From assembly GCA_025352625.1 (NCBI GenBank), contig JANXSR010000063.1:1-38686 (forward strand): DNA of 38,686 nt. The letters are read 5' to 3'. Below the pieces are notes generated by a model. It was not told the origin of the DNA and made no database searches. It was given only the letters and a program-made list of their open reading frames with translations. Positions 15,978 to 24,585 of this stretch are shown in pieces; positions within the stretch are counted from its first letter, which is position 1, and each line of letters starts with the position of its first letter. A program made the position numbers and the translations under genes. Source of the DNA: Ferruginibacter sp. (GTDB lineage: Bacteria; Bacteroidota; Bacteroidia; Chitinophagales; Chitinophagaceae).

Positions 15978-18125
15978 TATAAACGATACATTATTTCATC
16001 AACCTCAAATATATTATTTAGCCCGATTGAATACCTTAAAGGGGTTGGACCATTAAGGGGAGATATGCTGAAAAAAGAATTGGAAATCTTTATTTTTAAG
16101 GATTTGCTGGAATATTATCCATTTCGCCATGTAGACAAAACCAAGGTTGATACAATTGCTTCTCTCAATCCCGATACAGAATATGCACAGATTGCCGGCC
16201 GCTTAACACACGTTGAATTAATTGGAGAAAAGCGCAGTAAGCGGCTGGTGGCCTACCTGCAGGATGATACAGGCGAAATGGAACTGGTATGGTTTCAGGG
16301 AATACACTGGGCAGAAAAATTATTAACTGTAGGCCATCATTATTTAGTGTTTGGCAAAGTGGGATTTTTTATGAACAAAGTGCAGATCAATCATCCCGAA
16401 ATTGAATTGTACACGGCAGAAAAGGCAGGGGGTAAAAAATTTCTTGAACCTATTTATTCATCTACAGAAAAACTTAAAGTACGAGGGTTAAATGGAAGAG
16501 CATTTGCAAAATTGACCTATGCCTTGTTACAACAATTATCACCCAAAGACCTGCCTGAAAATTTACCTGACTCTATAATTAAGCAATACCGCTTTATATC
16601 CCGGTGGGAAGCTTTCTGCACCATTCATTTTCCGGCATCAGAAGAAATGTACACCCATGCCCTAAGGCGGTTAAAATTTGAGGAATTGTTTTTTGCCCAA
16701 TTACGATTGGGCCTTATCCGTAGTACCCGTCATCGGTTTAGCAAAGGATGGGAATTTAATAAAGTTGGCGACTTGTTTAATATATTTTATAATACTTACC
16801 TGCCGTTTGAATTGACCAATGCACAAAAAAGAGTACTGAAAGAGATTCGAAAAGATATCGGTAGTGGCAAACAAATGAATCGTTTATTACAAGGAGATGT
16901 AGGAAGCGGAAAAACCATTGTCGCTCTATTAAGTATGCTAATTACTGCAGATAACATTCACCCAACCAAAGGAGATTCTTTTCAATCTGTGTTAATGGCC
17001 CCCACAGAAATTTTGGCGCAGCAGCATTACAATACCATAGCTGAACTGGTGAAAGATTTGCCGGTGTGTGTAAAACTATTAACCGGATCATCTGTTACCA
17101 AACAGCGTAAAGAAATACTAAAAGCCTGTGAGGATGGATCACTGACAATATTGATTGGTACACATGCAGTAATAGAAGATAAAGTGCAATTTAAAAATCT
17201 CGGCTTTGCGGTAATAGATGAGCAACATAAATTTGGTGTGGCACAGCGGGCAAAGTTGTGGAATAAAAATTCTCTGCCGCCACATATTTTGGTGATGACG
17301 GCAACGCCTATCCCAAGAACACTTGCGTTGACTGCTTATGGCGATCTTGATTACAGTGTGATTGATGAATTACCACCGGGCAGGCAACCAATTGCAACCG
17401 TTCATCGTTTTGAAAGCAAACGCCCAATGGTAATGGATTTTATAAAAGATGAAATTAAAAAGGGCAGGCAGGCATACATTGTATATCCATTAATTGAAGA
17501 ATCTGCCAAAATGGATTATGAAAATTTAATGAAGGGTTTTGAAGAAGTGAAATCTTTTTTTCCCGAACCAAAGTATTGGATCAGTATGGTACATGGCAAA
17601 CAACCTGCTGTACAAAAAAATACCAATATGCAGCGGTTTGTAAAAGGGGATACAAATATTATGGTTAGCACTACAGTAATTGAAGTGGGTGTTAACGTTC
17701 CCAATGCATCTATTATGGTAATTGAAAGTGCTGAAAAATTTGGACTTTCTCAATTGCATCAGCTAAGGGGAAGGGTGGGAAGAGGTAGCGAAAAAAGTTT
17801 TTGCATATTATTAACAGGCAATAAAATATCAAAAGATGCCCGTGAAAGGTTAAAGATATTGTGTGCCACCAACGATGGCTTTAAGGTTGCAGAAAAAGAC
17901 CTTGAAATACGTGGGCCGGGTGATATTGAGGGCACTAAACAAAGTGGACTTTTAAACTTTAAACTTGCCAGTATCGTCAACGACAGAATGATGCTGGAAG
18001 TGGCAAAAAATGAAGCTTTTAATATTATTGATATAGATCCGGATATGATAATAGCTGAAAACCTGCCGGTAAAAAATTACCTTCAATTTCAGAAGGGCAA
18101 AACGGTTTGGAGTAAAATTTCGTAA
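15975..18125 (+). CDS. recG: ATP-dependent DNA helicase RecG
   Basis: A branch-migrating helicase that remodels stalled forks and Holliday junctions. The frame from the TTG at 15975 gives 716 residues, slightly longer than typical RecG (about 690-700). The conserved N-terminus IEYLKGVGP begins at residue 18, the OB-fold wedge domain follows (YAQIAGRLTHVELIGEK), then Walker A GDVGSGKT (about 306-313), the DEQH box (about 415-418), TATPIPRTLAL, and the RecG-specific QLHQLRGRVGRG. No in-frame ATG lies ahead of the conserved region; the first is at GDML. The true start may therefore be this TTG or an ATT/ATA codon between 15990 and 16013, since a perfect -7 box overlaps the TTG. Confidence 0.94.
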   Translation: MYKRYIISSTSNILFSPIEYLKGVGPLRGDMLKKELEIFIFKDLLEYYPFRHVDKTKVDTIASLNPDTEYAQIAGRLTHVELIGEKRSKRLVAYLQDDTGEMELVWFQGIHWAEKLLTVGHHYLVFGKVGFFMNKVQINHPEIELYTAEKAGGKKFLEPIYSSTEKLKVRGLNGRAFAKLTYALLQQLSPKDLPENLPDSIIKQYRFISRWEAFCTIHFPASEEMYTHALRRLKFEELFFAQLRLGLIRSTRHRFSKGWEFNKVGDLFNIFYNTYLPFELTNAQKRVLKEIRKDIGSGKQMNRLLQGDVGSGKTIVALLSMLITADNIHPTKGDSFQSVLMAPTEILAQQHYNTIAELVKDLPVCVKLLTGSSVTKQRKEILKACEDGSLTILIGTHAVIEDKVQFKNLGFAVIDEQHKFGVAQRAKLWNKNSLPPHILVMTATPIPRTLALTAYGDLDYSVIDELPPGRQPIATVHRFESKRPMVMDFIKDEIKKGRQAYIVYPLIEESAKMDYENLMKGFEEVKSFFPEPKYWISMVHGKQPAVQKNTNMQRFVKGDTNIMVSTTVIEVGVNVPNASIMVIESAEKFGLSQLHQLRGRVGRGSEKSFCILLTGNKISKDARERLKILCATNDGFKVAEKDLEIRGPGDIEGTKQSGLLNFKLASIVNDRMMLEVAKNEAFNIIDIDPDMIIAENLPVKNYLQFQKGKTVWSKIS

Positions 18126-18168
18126 ATAATGAAACGTTAAAGAAACAAACAGTCGATCTTATTGGTTA

Positions 18169-18183
18169 TATTTTTGTACTTTG
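18169..18183 (+). promoter_or_regulatory. Promoter -7 box for the CHU_C surface protein gene
   Basis: TATTTTTG (18169-18176) is an exact TAnnTTTG match, and an overlapping shorter TACTTTG ends at 18183. RNA would begin roughly 10-20 bases before the TTG start at 18200. This would drive the surface protein and its PorP/SprF-like partner as one unit. Confidence 0.5.
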
Positions 18184-18199
18184 TAAAAAATTACCTCTC

Positions 18200-21100
18200 T
18201 TGAATTTTATTAGGAAAATAGTGCTTTATCTATCACTTGCTTTGCCAATAATTTTTATAGGCAAGGTTTCCTTTGCCCAATTACAATTTGTTGAAAATAA
18301 GGGGCAATGGGATAACAGGGTAAATTTTAAAAGCGATATTTCTACAGGCGCCATATTTCTGCAAAAAAACGGGTTTAGTGTTGTGCTGCACAACCCGGAT
18401 GATTTGAAAAAGTTTTCAGATCACATGCACGGCCATCTTAACACAGACAGTAATACCAGTATTTCAAAAATAAGTACCAGCAGACAGGTACCTACTTCTA
18501 ATAACTATATTATTCGTTCTCACGCATACCGGGTAAATTTTTTGGGTGCTTCAAAAAATGTAGAAGCGCAACCAGACAAGACTTTGGATAGCTATAATAA
18601 TTATTTTATTGGCAATGATAAAAGTAAGTGGAAGGGAGGATGCAAAATTTATCAAGGTGTTACCTATGCTAATATTTATCCCAATATTGATGTAAGGTAT
18701 TATACAGATGCAGGTACTTTAAAATATGATTTGATAGTACATCCCGGTGGAAATATTGATAATATAGCGTTACGGTATGAGGGGGTAGATAAACTTGAAA
18801 TTAAAAATAAAGAACTTGTTATTGGAACTTCTGTAGGTGATGTAAAGGAATTATACCCGTACACTTACCAGGTTGAAAAAACCGGGAGAACTGCTGTTGA
18901 TTGTAAATATGTAGTGAAAGACAATGTGGTGAAATTTAAAGCGAAAAATTACTCACCCAATGCTACTATTATAATTGACCCTACTTTAATATTTGCTTCT
19001 TTCACAGGAAGCAATACTGATAATTGGGGATACACAGCCACACCGGGGCCAGATGGAAGTTTTTATGCTGGCGGGATTTCTTTCGGAACAGGTTACCCGA
19101 CATCAACGGGTGCTTTTGATGAGTCCTATAATGGAGGAACCCAGGAAGATTCCAATGGACCGTATGATATTGCTATTATAAAATTATCTCCAGATGGCGT
19201 AAAGAGAATGTATGCTACTTACCTTGGGGGAGCAACAGCTAATGAGCAGCCGCATAGTATGATTGTTGATGCACAAGGGAATCTTATTGTAGCAGGTAGA
19301 ACAACCTCATCTGATTATCCAACAACAACACCTTTCATTGGAACTCCCGGAGGCTATGATATAGTTGTAACAAAATTTAATGCTTCAGGAACTGCTTTAG
19401 TTGGTTCAATAAAAGTTGGAGGTAAAGGAGATGACGGTGTTAATATCAGGCCAAAGTACTCTCCTTTAATTGGAGCACCAAATGGGCAGACTGACGGAGC
19501 TTTTGAAACAAGAAGAAATTATGGTGATGACGCAAGAAGCGAAGTTATATTAGATGGCGCCGGGGATATTTTATTGGCAAGTTGTACCCAGTCAGATGAT
19601 TTTCCTGTAACAAGTGCAGCATTACAAAAAGTTTTTGGAGGTGGCAGACAAGATGGAGTAATTATGAAATTTACACCCAACCTTACAGGTATAATATTTA
19701 GTACTTTTTTTGGTGGGGCAGGTAGTGATGCTTGCTTTGTTTTATCTATCAATCCAGGTACTTCAAATTTATACGTAGCTGGTGGAACAACAAGTGCAAC
19801 CTTACCTGGAACAATTGGAGGCTCTCCAACAGAACCGGGTATTGGAATTGTTTACCAGGGTGGAGAAAGCGATGGATTTATAACTGAAATTAGCCCTGAC
19901 GGCTCGGCAATTATTAAAACTATTTTTGCCGGCACTGCCGGTAACGATTTAGTATATGGAATACAGTTTGATAAATTTGGGTTTCCCTATATTATGGGGG
20001 CAACCACAGGTAACTGGCCTGTAAAAAATGCGGCTTATAGTAATGCTGGCGCTAAACAGTTTATTGCCAAGTTGCAACCCGATCTGTCTACTTATATATA
20101 TTCTACAATTTTTGGAACTAATTCAAATAAACCAAATATTTCCCCGGTTGCATTTTTGGTGGATAGATGTCAAAATGTATATGTGTCTGGTTGGGGAGGA
20201 AAATTTAATGATGAGCGCCAATACCCTAATGCAGGTACAAGAGGTATGCCCATTACTGCCAATGCACTTAAAAATACTACAGATGGAGGTGATTTTTACT
20301 TTTTTGTGTTGGAGAAAAATGCTGTTAGTCAATTGTATGGTACTTTTTATGGACAGACCGGTGGTTTTGATGATCATGTAGATGGCGGTACCAGCAGGTT
20401 TGATGCCAACGGCATTATTTACCAGGCTATTTGTGCCAACTGTGGAGGCCCACGAAATGCAGGATTCTTCCCCACAACACCCGGTGTTTGGGCTTCTGTA
20501 AATGGATCATCAAATTGCAATGAAGCATTGGTTAAAATCGAAATGAATTTTGGTGGTATTGGAGCCAGTGTAAAAGCCACCATAAACGGCGTACTTGATA
20601 CAGTTGGCTGTGTACCATTAACCATAAAGTTTACGGATACACTTGCAAAAGGTAAAACCTACATATGGGATTATGGCGATCCATTTAACACAAAGAGAGA
20701 TACCACGTATGCGCCCAACAATTCCACCACGCACACATATACCCAGGTTGGTATTTATAAGTTAATGCTGATATCGATAGATTCAACTACTTGCAACATT
20801 GCGGATACCGCTTACACACATGTTAAAGTTGGCAATAATCAGGTAGTACCCGATTTTTTTGCTACGAAAATTCAACCCTGTACCAACCTTAGTTACAACT
20901 TTACCAATACATCCACTGCCACATTACCAAATTTTAAACCTAATAGTTTTTTATGGGATTTTGGCGATGGAACACCACCTCTTAGAGCAGGCCTCGGTGC
21001 AGTGCAACATACCTATGCTTCAGTAGGTACATACAATGTAAAACTGGTTGTGGATGATACTGTTTTTTGTAATGCTCCCGATTCAGCTGTTAAACAGGTG

Positions 21101-21871
21101 CGTTTAGCCATAACTGTTAAGGCCCAGTTTGAAACGCCAGAGAAAGGTTGTAAACCATACCTGGCAACATTTAAAAATACTTCTTTAGGCGGTATAGACT
21201 TTAAATGGTTTTTTGGTGATGGAACTACCTCAACACTTGTAGACCCTACACATCTTTATTCTGCCGCAGGTATTTATACTGTGAAGCTGGTTGCAACCGA
21301 TACTTCTACCTGTAATAAAATTGATTCAACGAGTTTTACAATTACGGTGTACGATAATCCAACAGCAAACTTTAGTGCTTCGCCAAATCCTTCGCCTGAT
21401 AACACGCCTGTTCAGTTTAGAAATCTGTCAATTGGCGCAGTAAGTTATTTGTGGGATTTTGGTGATGGGCAAACCACGACAGATACTAATCCGATTTATC
21501 AATTTACATCTACAGGAACTTTTAATGTATGTCTCCAGGCCATTAACCCTGCCGGATGTGTAGATACTTTTTGCTTTGATGTAACTGCTAAAATTATACC
21601 ACTCTTAGATGTTCCAAATGCATTTACGCCTGGTAAGTTTGGAAAAAATGGCATTATAAAAGTAGAAGGATTTGGTATAGGAAAAATGAGTTGGAAAATT
21701 TATAATCGATGGGGGCAATTGGTATTTTCAGCTACTGATAAAAGCCAGGGTTGGGATGGTACTTTTAGGGGTACACCACAGCCAATGGATGTATATACTT
21801 TTACTTTGGACGTAGAATTTACTGATGGAACAAAATATAAAAAAGCTGGCGATATTACGCTTTTAAGATAA
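18200..21871 (+). CDS. Large secreted surface protein: DUF7948, SBBP-type propeller, PKD repeats and gliding-type T9SS C-terminus
   Basis: A 1223-residue exported protein. A signal peptide ends at VSFAQ (about residue 27) and is followed by FVENKGQWDNRVNF, the opening of the DUF7948 domain. Residues 290-780 hold SBBP-like propeller repeats (GGATANEQPHSMIVDAQGNL, FFGGAGSDACFVLS). Four PKD-type beta domains follow, marked by IWDYGDPF, FLWDFGDG, FKWFFGDG and YLWDFGDG. The last 85 residues (from VPNAFTPG near 1138 through YNRWGQLVF and GWDGTFRG) are the CHU_C gliding-motility-associated tail, a type B T9SS signal. Such proteins are exported by the type IX system with the help of a PorP/SprF-like protein, and exactly that gene follows after 25 bases. 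Likely an adhesin or surface scaffold; whether it works in gliding is not shown. TTG start. Confidence 0.9.
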   Translation: MNFIRKIVLYLSLALPIIFIGKVSFAQLQFVENKGQWDNRVNFKSDISTGAIFLQKNGFSVVLHNPDDLKKFSDHMHGHLNTDSNTSISKISTSRQVPTSNNYIIRSHAYRVNFLGASKNVEAQPDKTLDSYNNYFIGNDKSKWKGGCKIYQGVTYANIYPNIDVRYYTDAGTLKYDLIVHPGGNIDNIALRYEGVDKLEIKNKELVIGTSVGDVKELYPYTYQVEKTGRTAVDCKYVVKDNVVKFKAKNYSPNATIIIDPTLIFASFTGSNTDNWGYTATPGPDGSFYAGGISFGTGYPTSTGAFDESYNGGTQEDSNGPYDIAIIKLSPDGVKRMYATYLGGATANEQPHSMIVDAQGNLIVAGRTTSSDYPTTTPFIGTPGGYDIVVTKFNASGTALVGSIKVGGKGDDGVNIRPKYSPLIGAPNGQTDGAFETRRNYGDDARSEVILDGAGDILLASCTQSDDFPVTSAALQKVFGGGRQDGVIMKFTPNLTGIIFSTFFGGAGSDACFVLSINPGTSNLYVAGGTTSATLPGTIGGSPTEPGIGIVYQGGESDGFITEISPDGSAIIKTIFAGTAGNDLVYGIQFDKFGFPYIMGATTGNWPVKNAAYSNAGAKQFIAKLQPDLSTYIYSTIFGTNSNKPNISPVAFLVDRCQNVYVSGWGGKFNDERQYPNAGTRGMPITANALKNTTDGGDFYFFVLEKNAVSQLYGTFYGQTGGFDDHVDGGTSRFDANGIIYQAICANCGGPRNAGFFPTTPGVWASVNGSSNCNEALVKIEMNFGGIGASVKATINGVLDTVGCVPLTIKFTDTLAKGKTYIWDYGDPFNTKRDTTYAPNNSTTHTYTQVGIYKLMLISIDSTTCNIADTAYTHVKVGNNQVVPDFFATKIQPCTNLSYNFTNTSTATLPNFKPNSFLWDFGDGTPPLRAGLGAVQHTYASVGTYNVKLVVDDTVFCNAPDSAVKQVRLAITVKAQFETPEKGCKPYLATFKNTSLGGIDFKWFFGDGTTSTLVDPTHLYSAAGIYTVKLVATDTSTCNKIDSTSFTITVYDNPTANFSASPNPSPDNTPVQFRNLSIGAVSYLWDFGDGQTTTDTNPIYQFTSTGTFNVCLQAINPAGCVDTFCFDVTAKIIPLLDVPNAFTPGKFGKNGIIKVEGFGIGKMSWKIYNRWGQLVFSATDKSQGWDGTFRGTPQPMDVYTFTLDVEFTDGTKYKKAGDITLLR

Positions 21872-21896
21872 ATTCATTTAATGCGAAATTGAATAA

Positions 21897-22928
21897 TTGA
21901 AAAATAAAAAAACGATATTATTACTGTTAGCTTTTATTATTGAGTTTGTAACCTTGGTGCAGGGGCAGGATCTTCATTTCTCTCAATTTTTTAATGCTCC
22001 GCTCACAATCAATCCTGCAAATACAGGGTTTATTCCTGATGCAGATTACAGGATAGGCGCCAGCTACCGGGATCAGTATTCTTCTATATTAGCTGAGCCC
22101 TATAAAACAGTAAGCATATTTGGAGATGCGCAGGTTTTACGAAATCAAATAGAAAATGGCTGGCTGGGATTGGGTGGTTTTATTTTGAGCGATGTTGCAG
22201 GTAGTGGCGGTCTTCGTTCAACAAAAGTATATGGGTCTCTTGCGTATCATCAAATGTTGGGCAATAGCAGTTTGCTTACCGCAGGTTTTAATTTAGGTTG
22301 GGCCAATAAGCGAATCGATCAGAGTAAATTAAAATTCCCAGATCAGTTTGATGGAAAGTTCTTTGATGGAAACACACCAACGTCTGTACAATTGGCAAAT
22401 AACAACATTAGTTATTTTGATATGCAGGTGGGTTTAAATTACGCATATTTCCCCAATGAAAATGTATACATAAACGGCGGCTATTCTATTCACCATGTTA
22501 ACAGGCCGCAGGAAACTTTTTTTAGTGATAATGTGGATACCAGTAAAATATCAATGCGGCATATTGGGTTTGTAAATGCACTGTTAAAAGTAAATGAAAG
22601 GGTTATCATTAACCCCAATATATATTACACCAACCAGGCTAAAGCCAGCGAGTTAATGTTTGGGTTAAATGCCAATTATAATCTTGCAGGTGCCGGGGGT
22701 GATATACAATTGCTGGCGGGGCTATATTATCGTGCCGGTGATGCGGTGGTCCCAATGGTTGGTTTTGAAATAAAAAATGTCCGCTTTACATTTAGTTACG
22801 ATGCCACCACCTCCTCTTTGTCAAACTTTAATAATTTACGTGGTGCATCAGAATTTAATATACTCAAGAAAGGATATTACGGTGCATCAACAGGTGATAC
22901 AAGGCAGGTGATTTGCCCGAGGTTTTAA
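21897..22928 (+). CDS. PorP/SprF family type IX secretion outer-membrane partner
   Basis: A 343-residue outer-membrane beta-barrel protein of the PorP/SprF family. After a signal peptide ending LVQGQ it shows the family start DLHFSQFFNAPLTINPANTG, then GFIPDADYRIGASYRDQY and alternating hydrophobic strands to the end. In Flavobacterium, SprF is needed to export and attach the adhesin SprB, and type B tail cargo genes generally sit just upstream of their own SprF-like gene. Here it lies 25 bases after such a cargo gene, so the two are very probably one transcript and one functional pair. The start is TTG at 21897, which gives the KNKKTILLLL signal; no in-frame ATG is available nearby. Confidence 0.9.
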   Translation: MKNKKTILLLLAFIIEFVTLVQGQDLHFSQFFNAPLTINPANTGFIPDADYRIGASYRDQYSSILAEPYKTVSIFGDAQVLRNQIENGWLGLGGFILSDVAGSGGLRSTKVYGSLAYHQMLGNSSLLTAGFNLGWANKRIDQSKLKFPDQFDGKFFDGNTPTSVQLANNNISYFDMQVGLNYAYFPNENVYINGGYSIHHVNRPQETFFSDNVDTSKISMRHIGFVNALLKVNERVIINPNIYYTNQAKASELMFGLNANYNLAGAGGDIQLLAGLYYRAGDAVVPMVGFEIKNVRFTFSYDATTSSLSNFNNLRGASEFNILKKGYYGASTGDTRQVICPRF

Positions 22929-22976
22929 TTTATCAAGATATTACCTACAGTATAAATAATTTCTTTTTTTGAATGT

Positions 22977-22984
22977 TAGATTTG
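22977..22984 (+). promoter_or_regulatory. Possible distant -7 box for the small barrel protein gene
   Basis: TAGATTTG is an exact TAnnTTTG match but would give a leader of about 205 bases before the ATG at 23195, and no TTG was seen at the -33 distance. It is therefore a weak candidate. Confidence 0.25.
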
Positions 22985-23194
22985 TAGACTTCCCGGATTT
23001 AATATTTCTATTAAAAGAACGCTATTTTAAACACCTTGCGCACTAATAAAACATTAACATTTTTATTATAAAGTGATTGTATATCATCTGTTTATTCCTC
23101 ATTTTTTTTACGATTTTTATGATTCAATTGGGGGGAAAGAATTCCAATAAAAAATAACGTTGTAGATTGACAGCATTAATTAAAGAAATAGGAA

Positions 23195-23809
23195 ATGAAA
23201 AAAATATTGTTGCTTTTATGTTTTGCAAGTTTTTCGACACTGCTGTTTGCGCAGGAAACTGAACCGGAAGAAGAAAACACCAGCGGATTTCAAAAAAATA
23301 AATTGTTTACTGGCGGAGATCTTACTTTATCATTTTATACAGGAGGAACCACAGTAGGGGTAAGCCCTTATTTTGGATATAGTGTAACAAAATGGCTGGA
23401 TGCAGCCGTAAGCCTTAATTTTATTTATCAGGGGCAAAAGGATCCCTATGGAAACAAAGCCAGGCAAACAAATATTGGTCCGGGTGCTTTTGTAAGATTA
23501 TTCCCAATTGATTTTTTGTATGTTCAGGCACAATACGAACATAATTTTATTAATTACAAATACATTCCACAAGCCGGTGGCGGCACCTTTAAAGATAAAT
23601 TTGATGTAAACAGTTTATTATTGGGAGCAGGTTACAGCAGTGGCCGTGGAGGAGGAAGCAACACTTATTATTATTTATCAGTGATGTTTGATGTGGCTCA
23701 ATTACCCAACTCGCCTTATGTAGATTCTTATGGAAGACTGGTGCCAATTATAAGGGCAGGTTTTAATGTAGGCCTATTTCAGGGAAGGCCAAAAAGAAAC
23801 CGGGAGTAG
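23195..23809 (+). CDS. Small outer-membrane beta-barrel protein
   Basis: A 204-residue exported protein with a clear signal peptide (MKKILLLLCFASFSTLLFAQ) and then an acidic linker (ETEPEEENTSG). The rest alternates aromatic/hydrophobic and polar residues in about eight strands (GGDLTLSFYTGGTTVGVSPY, YGYSVTKWLDAAVSLNF-like, LYVQAQYEHNFINYKY, YYYLSVMFDVAQ) and ends in a strand with a basic tail. This pattern fits an eight-strand OmpA/OmpW-like or PF13568-type barrel common in Bacteroidota; no transported substrate can be named. It stands alone after the PorP/SprF gene, with a 266-base leader, and converges on the LOG-family gene. Confidence 0.75.
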   Translation: MKKILLLLCFASFSTLLFAQETEPEEENTSGFQKNKLFTGGDLTLSFYTGGTTVGVSPYFGYSVTKWLDAAVSLNFIYQGQKDPYGNKARQTNIGPGAFVRLFPIDFLYVQAQYEHNFINYKYIPQAGGGTFKDKFDVNSLLLGAGYSSGRGGGSNTYYYLSVMFDVAQLPNSPYVDSYGRLVPIIRAGFNVGLFQGRPKRNRE

Positions 23810-23940
23810 AGATGTCCCTAATTTTTAAAAGCAGTTTATAAAAGATATTCTGTATAAAAATTTGCTCTTGCAATCAACTATAGCAGCAATTTAGGCAGCG
23901 TATCAAATGCTATAAAAGACAAATGAGTTATACAAAAATT

Positions 23941-23964
23941 GCCCAGTTAATTTCTTAGCTGGGC
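23941..23964 (-). terminator. Terminator that includes the LOG gene stop codon
   Basis: GCCCAGTTAA (23941-23950) pairs with TTAGCTGGGC (23955-23964), ten positions with one wobble and a four-base loop. The TAA stop of the leftward LOG-family gene is inside the stem. On the minus strand it is followed by AATTTTTG, giving a U-tract. The rightward barrel gene also ends towards it, 131 bases away. Confidence 0.7.
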
Positions 23965-24503
23965 AATAAATTTTGCATAAATATATCTTCCGGTTTATTG
24001 ACAACAGTAAAACTATTTTCCAACTTATGGTATAAAAATTCTTCAGCTAACATTTTATTGATATGCGTTAATAACCCGTCATAAAAACCCTCTGTGTTCA
24101 AAATAAAAATTGGTTTATCGTGAATGCTTAATTGGTTCCAGGTAAGCATTTCAAACAATTCATCCAGTGTGCCATAGCCGCCTGGTAAAATAATGGCAGC
24201 ATCGCATTTTTCATACAACATTCTTTTGCGTACATGCATAGATTCCACTACAATTAATTCAGTTATACCCTCGTGTTGATGCTCCCATTCGGTTAAAACC
24301 TGTGGTATAATTCCGGTTACTTTTCCACCTTTTTCCAATACTGCATTTGCTACTGCAGCCATTAAACCTTTGTTGCCTCCGCCATAAATTAGTGTGATAT
24401 TTTTTTTCGCTAACAAATAACCCAATGCTATAGCCTGTTCTGCAAATAGAATATTGTTACCGGTTTTGCTGCCACAAAAAACTGCAATAGATTGAAAAGT
24501 CAT
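23955..24503 (-). CDS. LOG family protein (nucleoside monophosphate phosphoribohydrolase-like)
   Basis: A 182-residue cytoplasmic enzyme of the TIGR00730 / LOG family, which cleaves the base from nucleoside 5'-monophosphates (cytokinin riboside monophosphates in plants; AMP or similar in many bacteria). The start SIAVFCGSKTG, the GGGNKGLM loop (41-48), the VRKR segment (91-94) and the catalytic PGGYGTLDELFE motif (107-118) are complete. The length is standard. It is a single-gene unit, divergent from the symporter gene at 24586, and its stop codon lies inside the terminator stem. Confidence 0.9.
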   Translation of the reverse strand: MTFQSIAVFCGSKTGNNILFAEQAIALGYLLAKKNITLIYGGGNKGLMAAVANAVLEKGGKVTGIIPQVLTEWEHQHEGITELIVVESMHVRKRMLYEKCDAAIILPGGYGTLDELFEMLTWNQLSIHDKPIFILNTEGFYDGLLTHINKMLAEEFLYHKLENSFTVVNKPEDIFMQNLLPS

Positions 24504-24514
24504 AATGATGTATA

Positions 24515-24541
24515 TTGTTTAAAATTCAGCAATTAGTTTTG
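24515..24541 (+). promoter_or_regulatory. Promoter for the second sodium:solute symporter
   Basis: TTG (24515-24517), then 16 bases, then TAGTTTTG (24534-24541), an exact TAnnTTTG match. Spacing is at the short end of the Bacteroidota range. RNA would start about 40 bases before the ATG at 24586. Confidence 0.55.
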
Positions 24542-24585
24542 CATCTGCTAATTTAGTGGTATTAAATTTTAATTATTAGTTCAAT

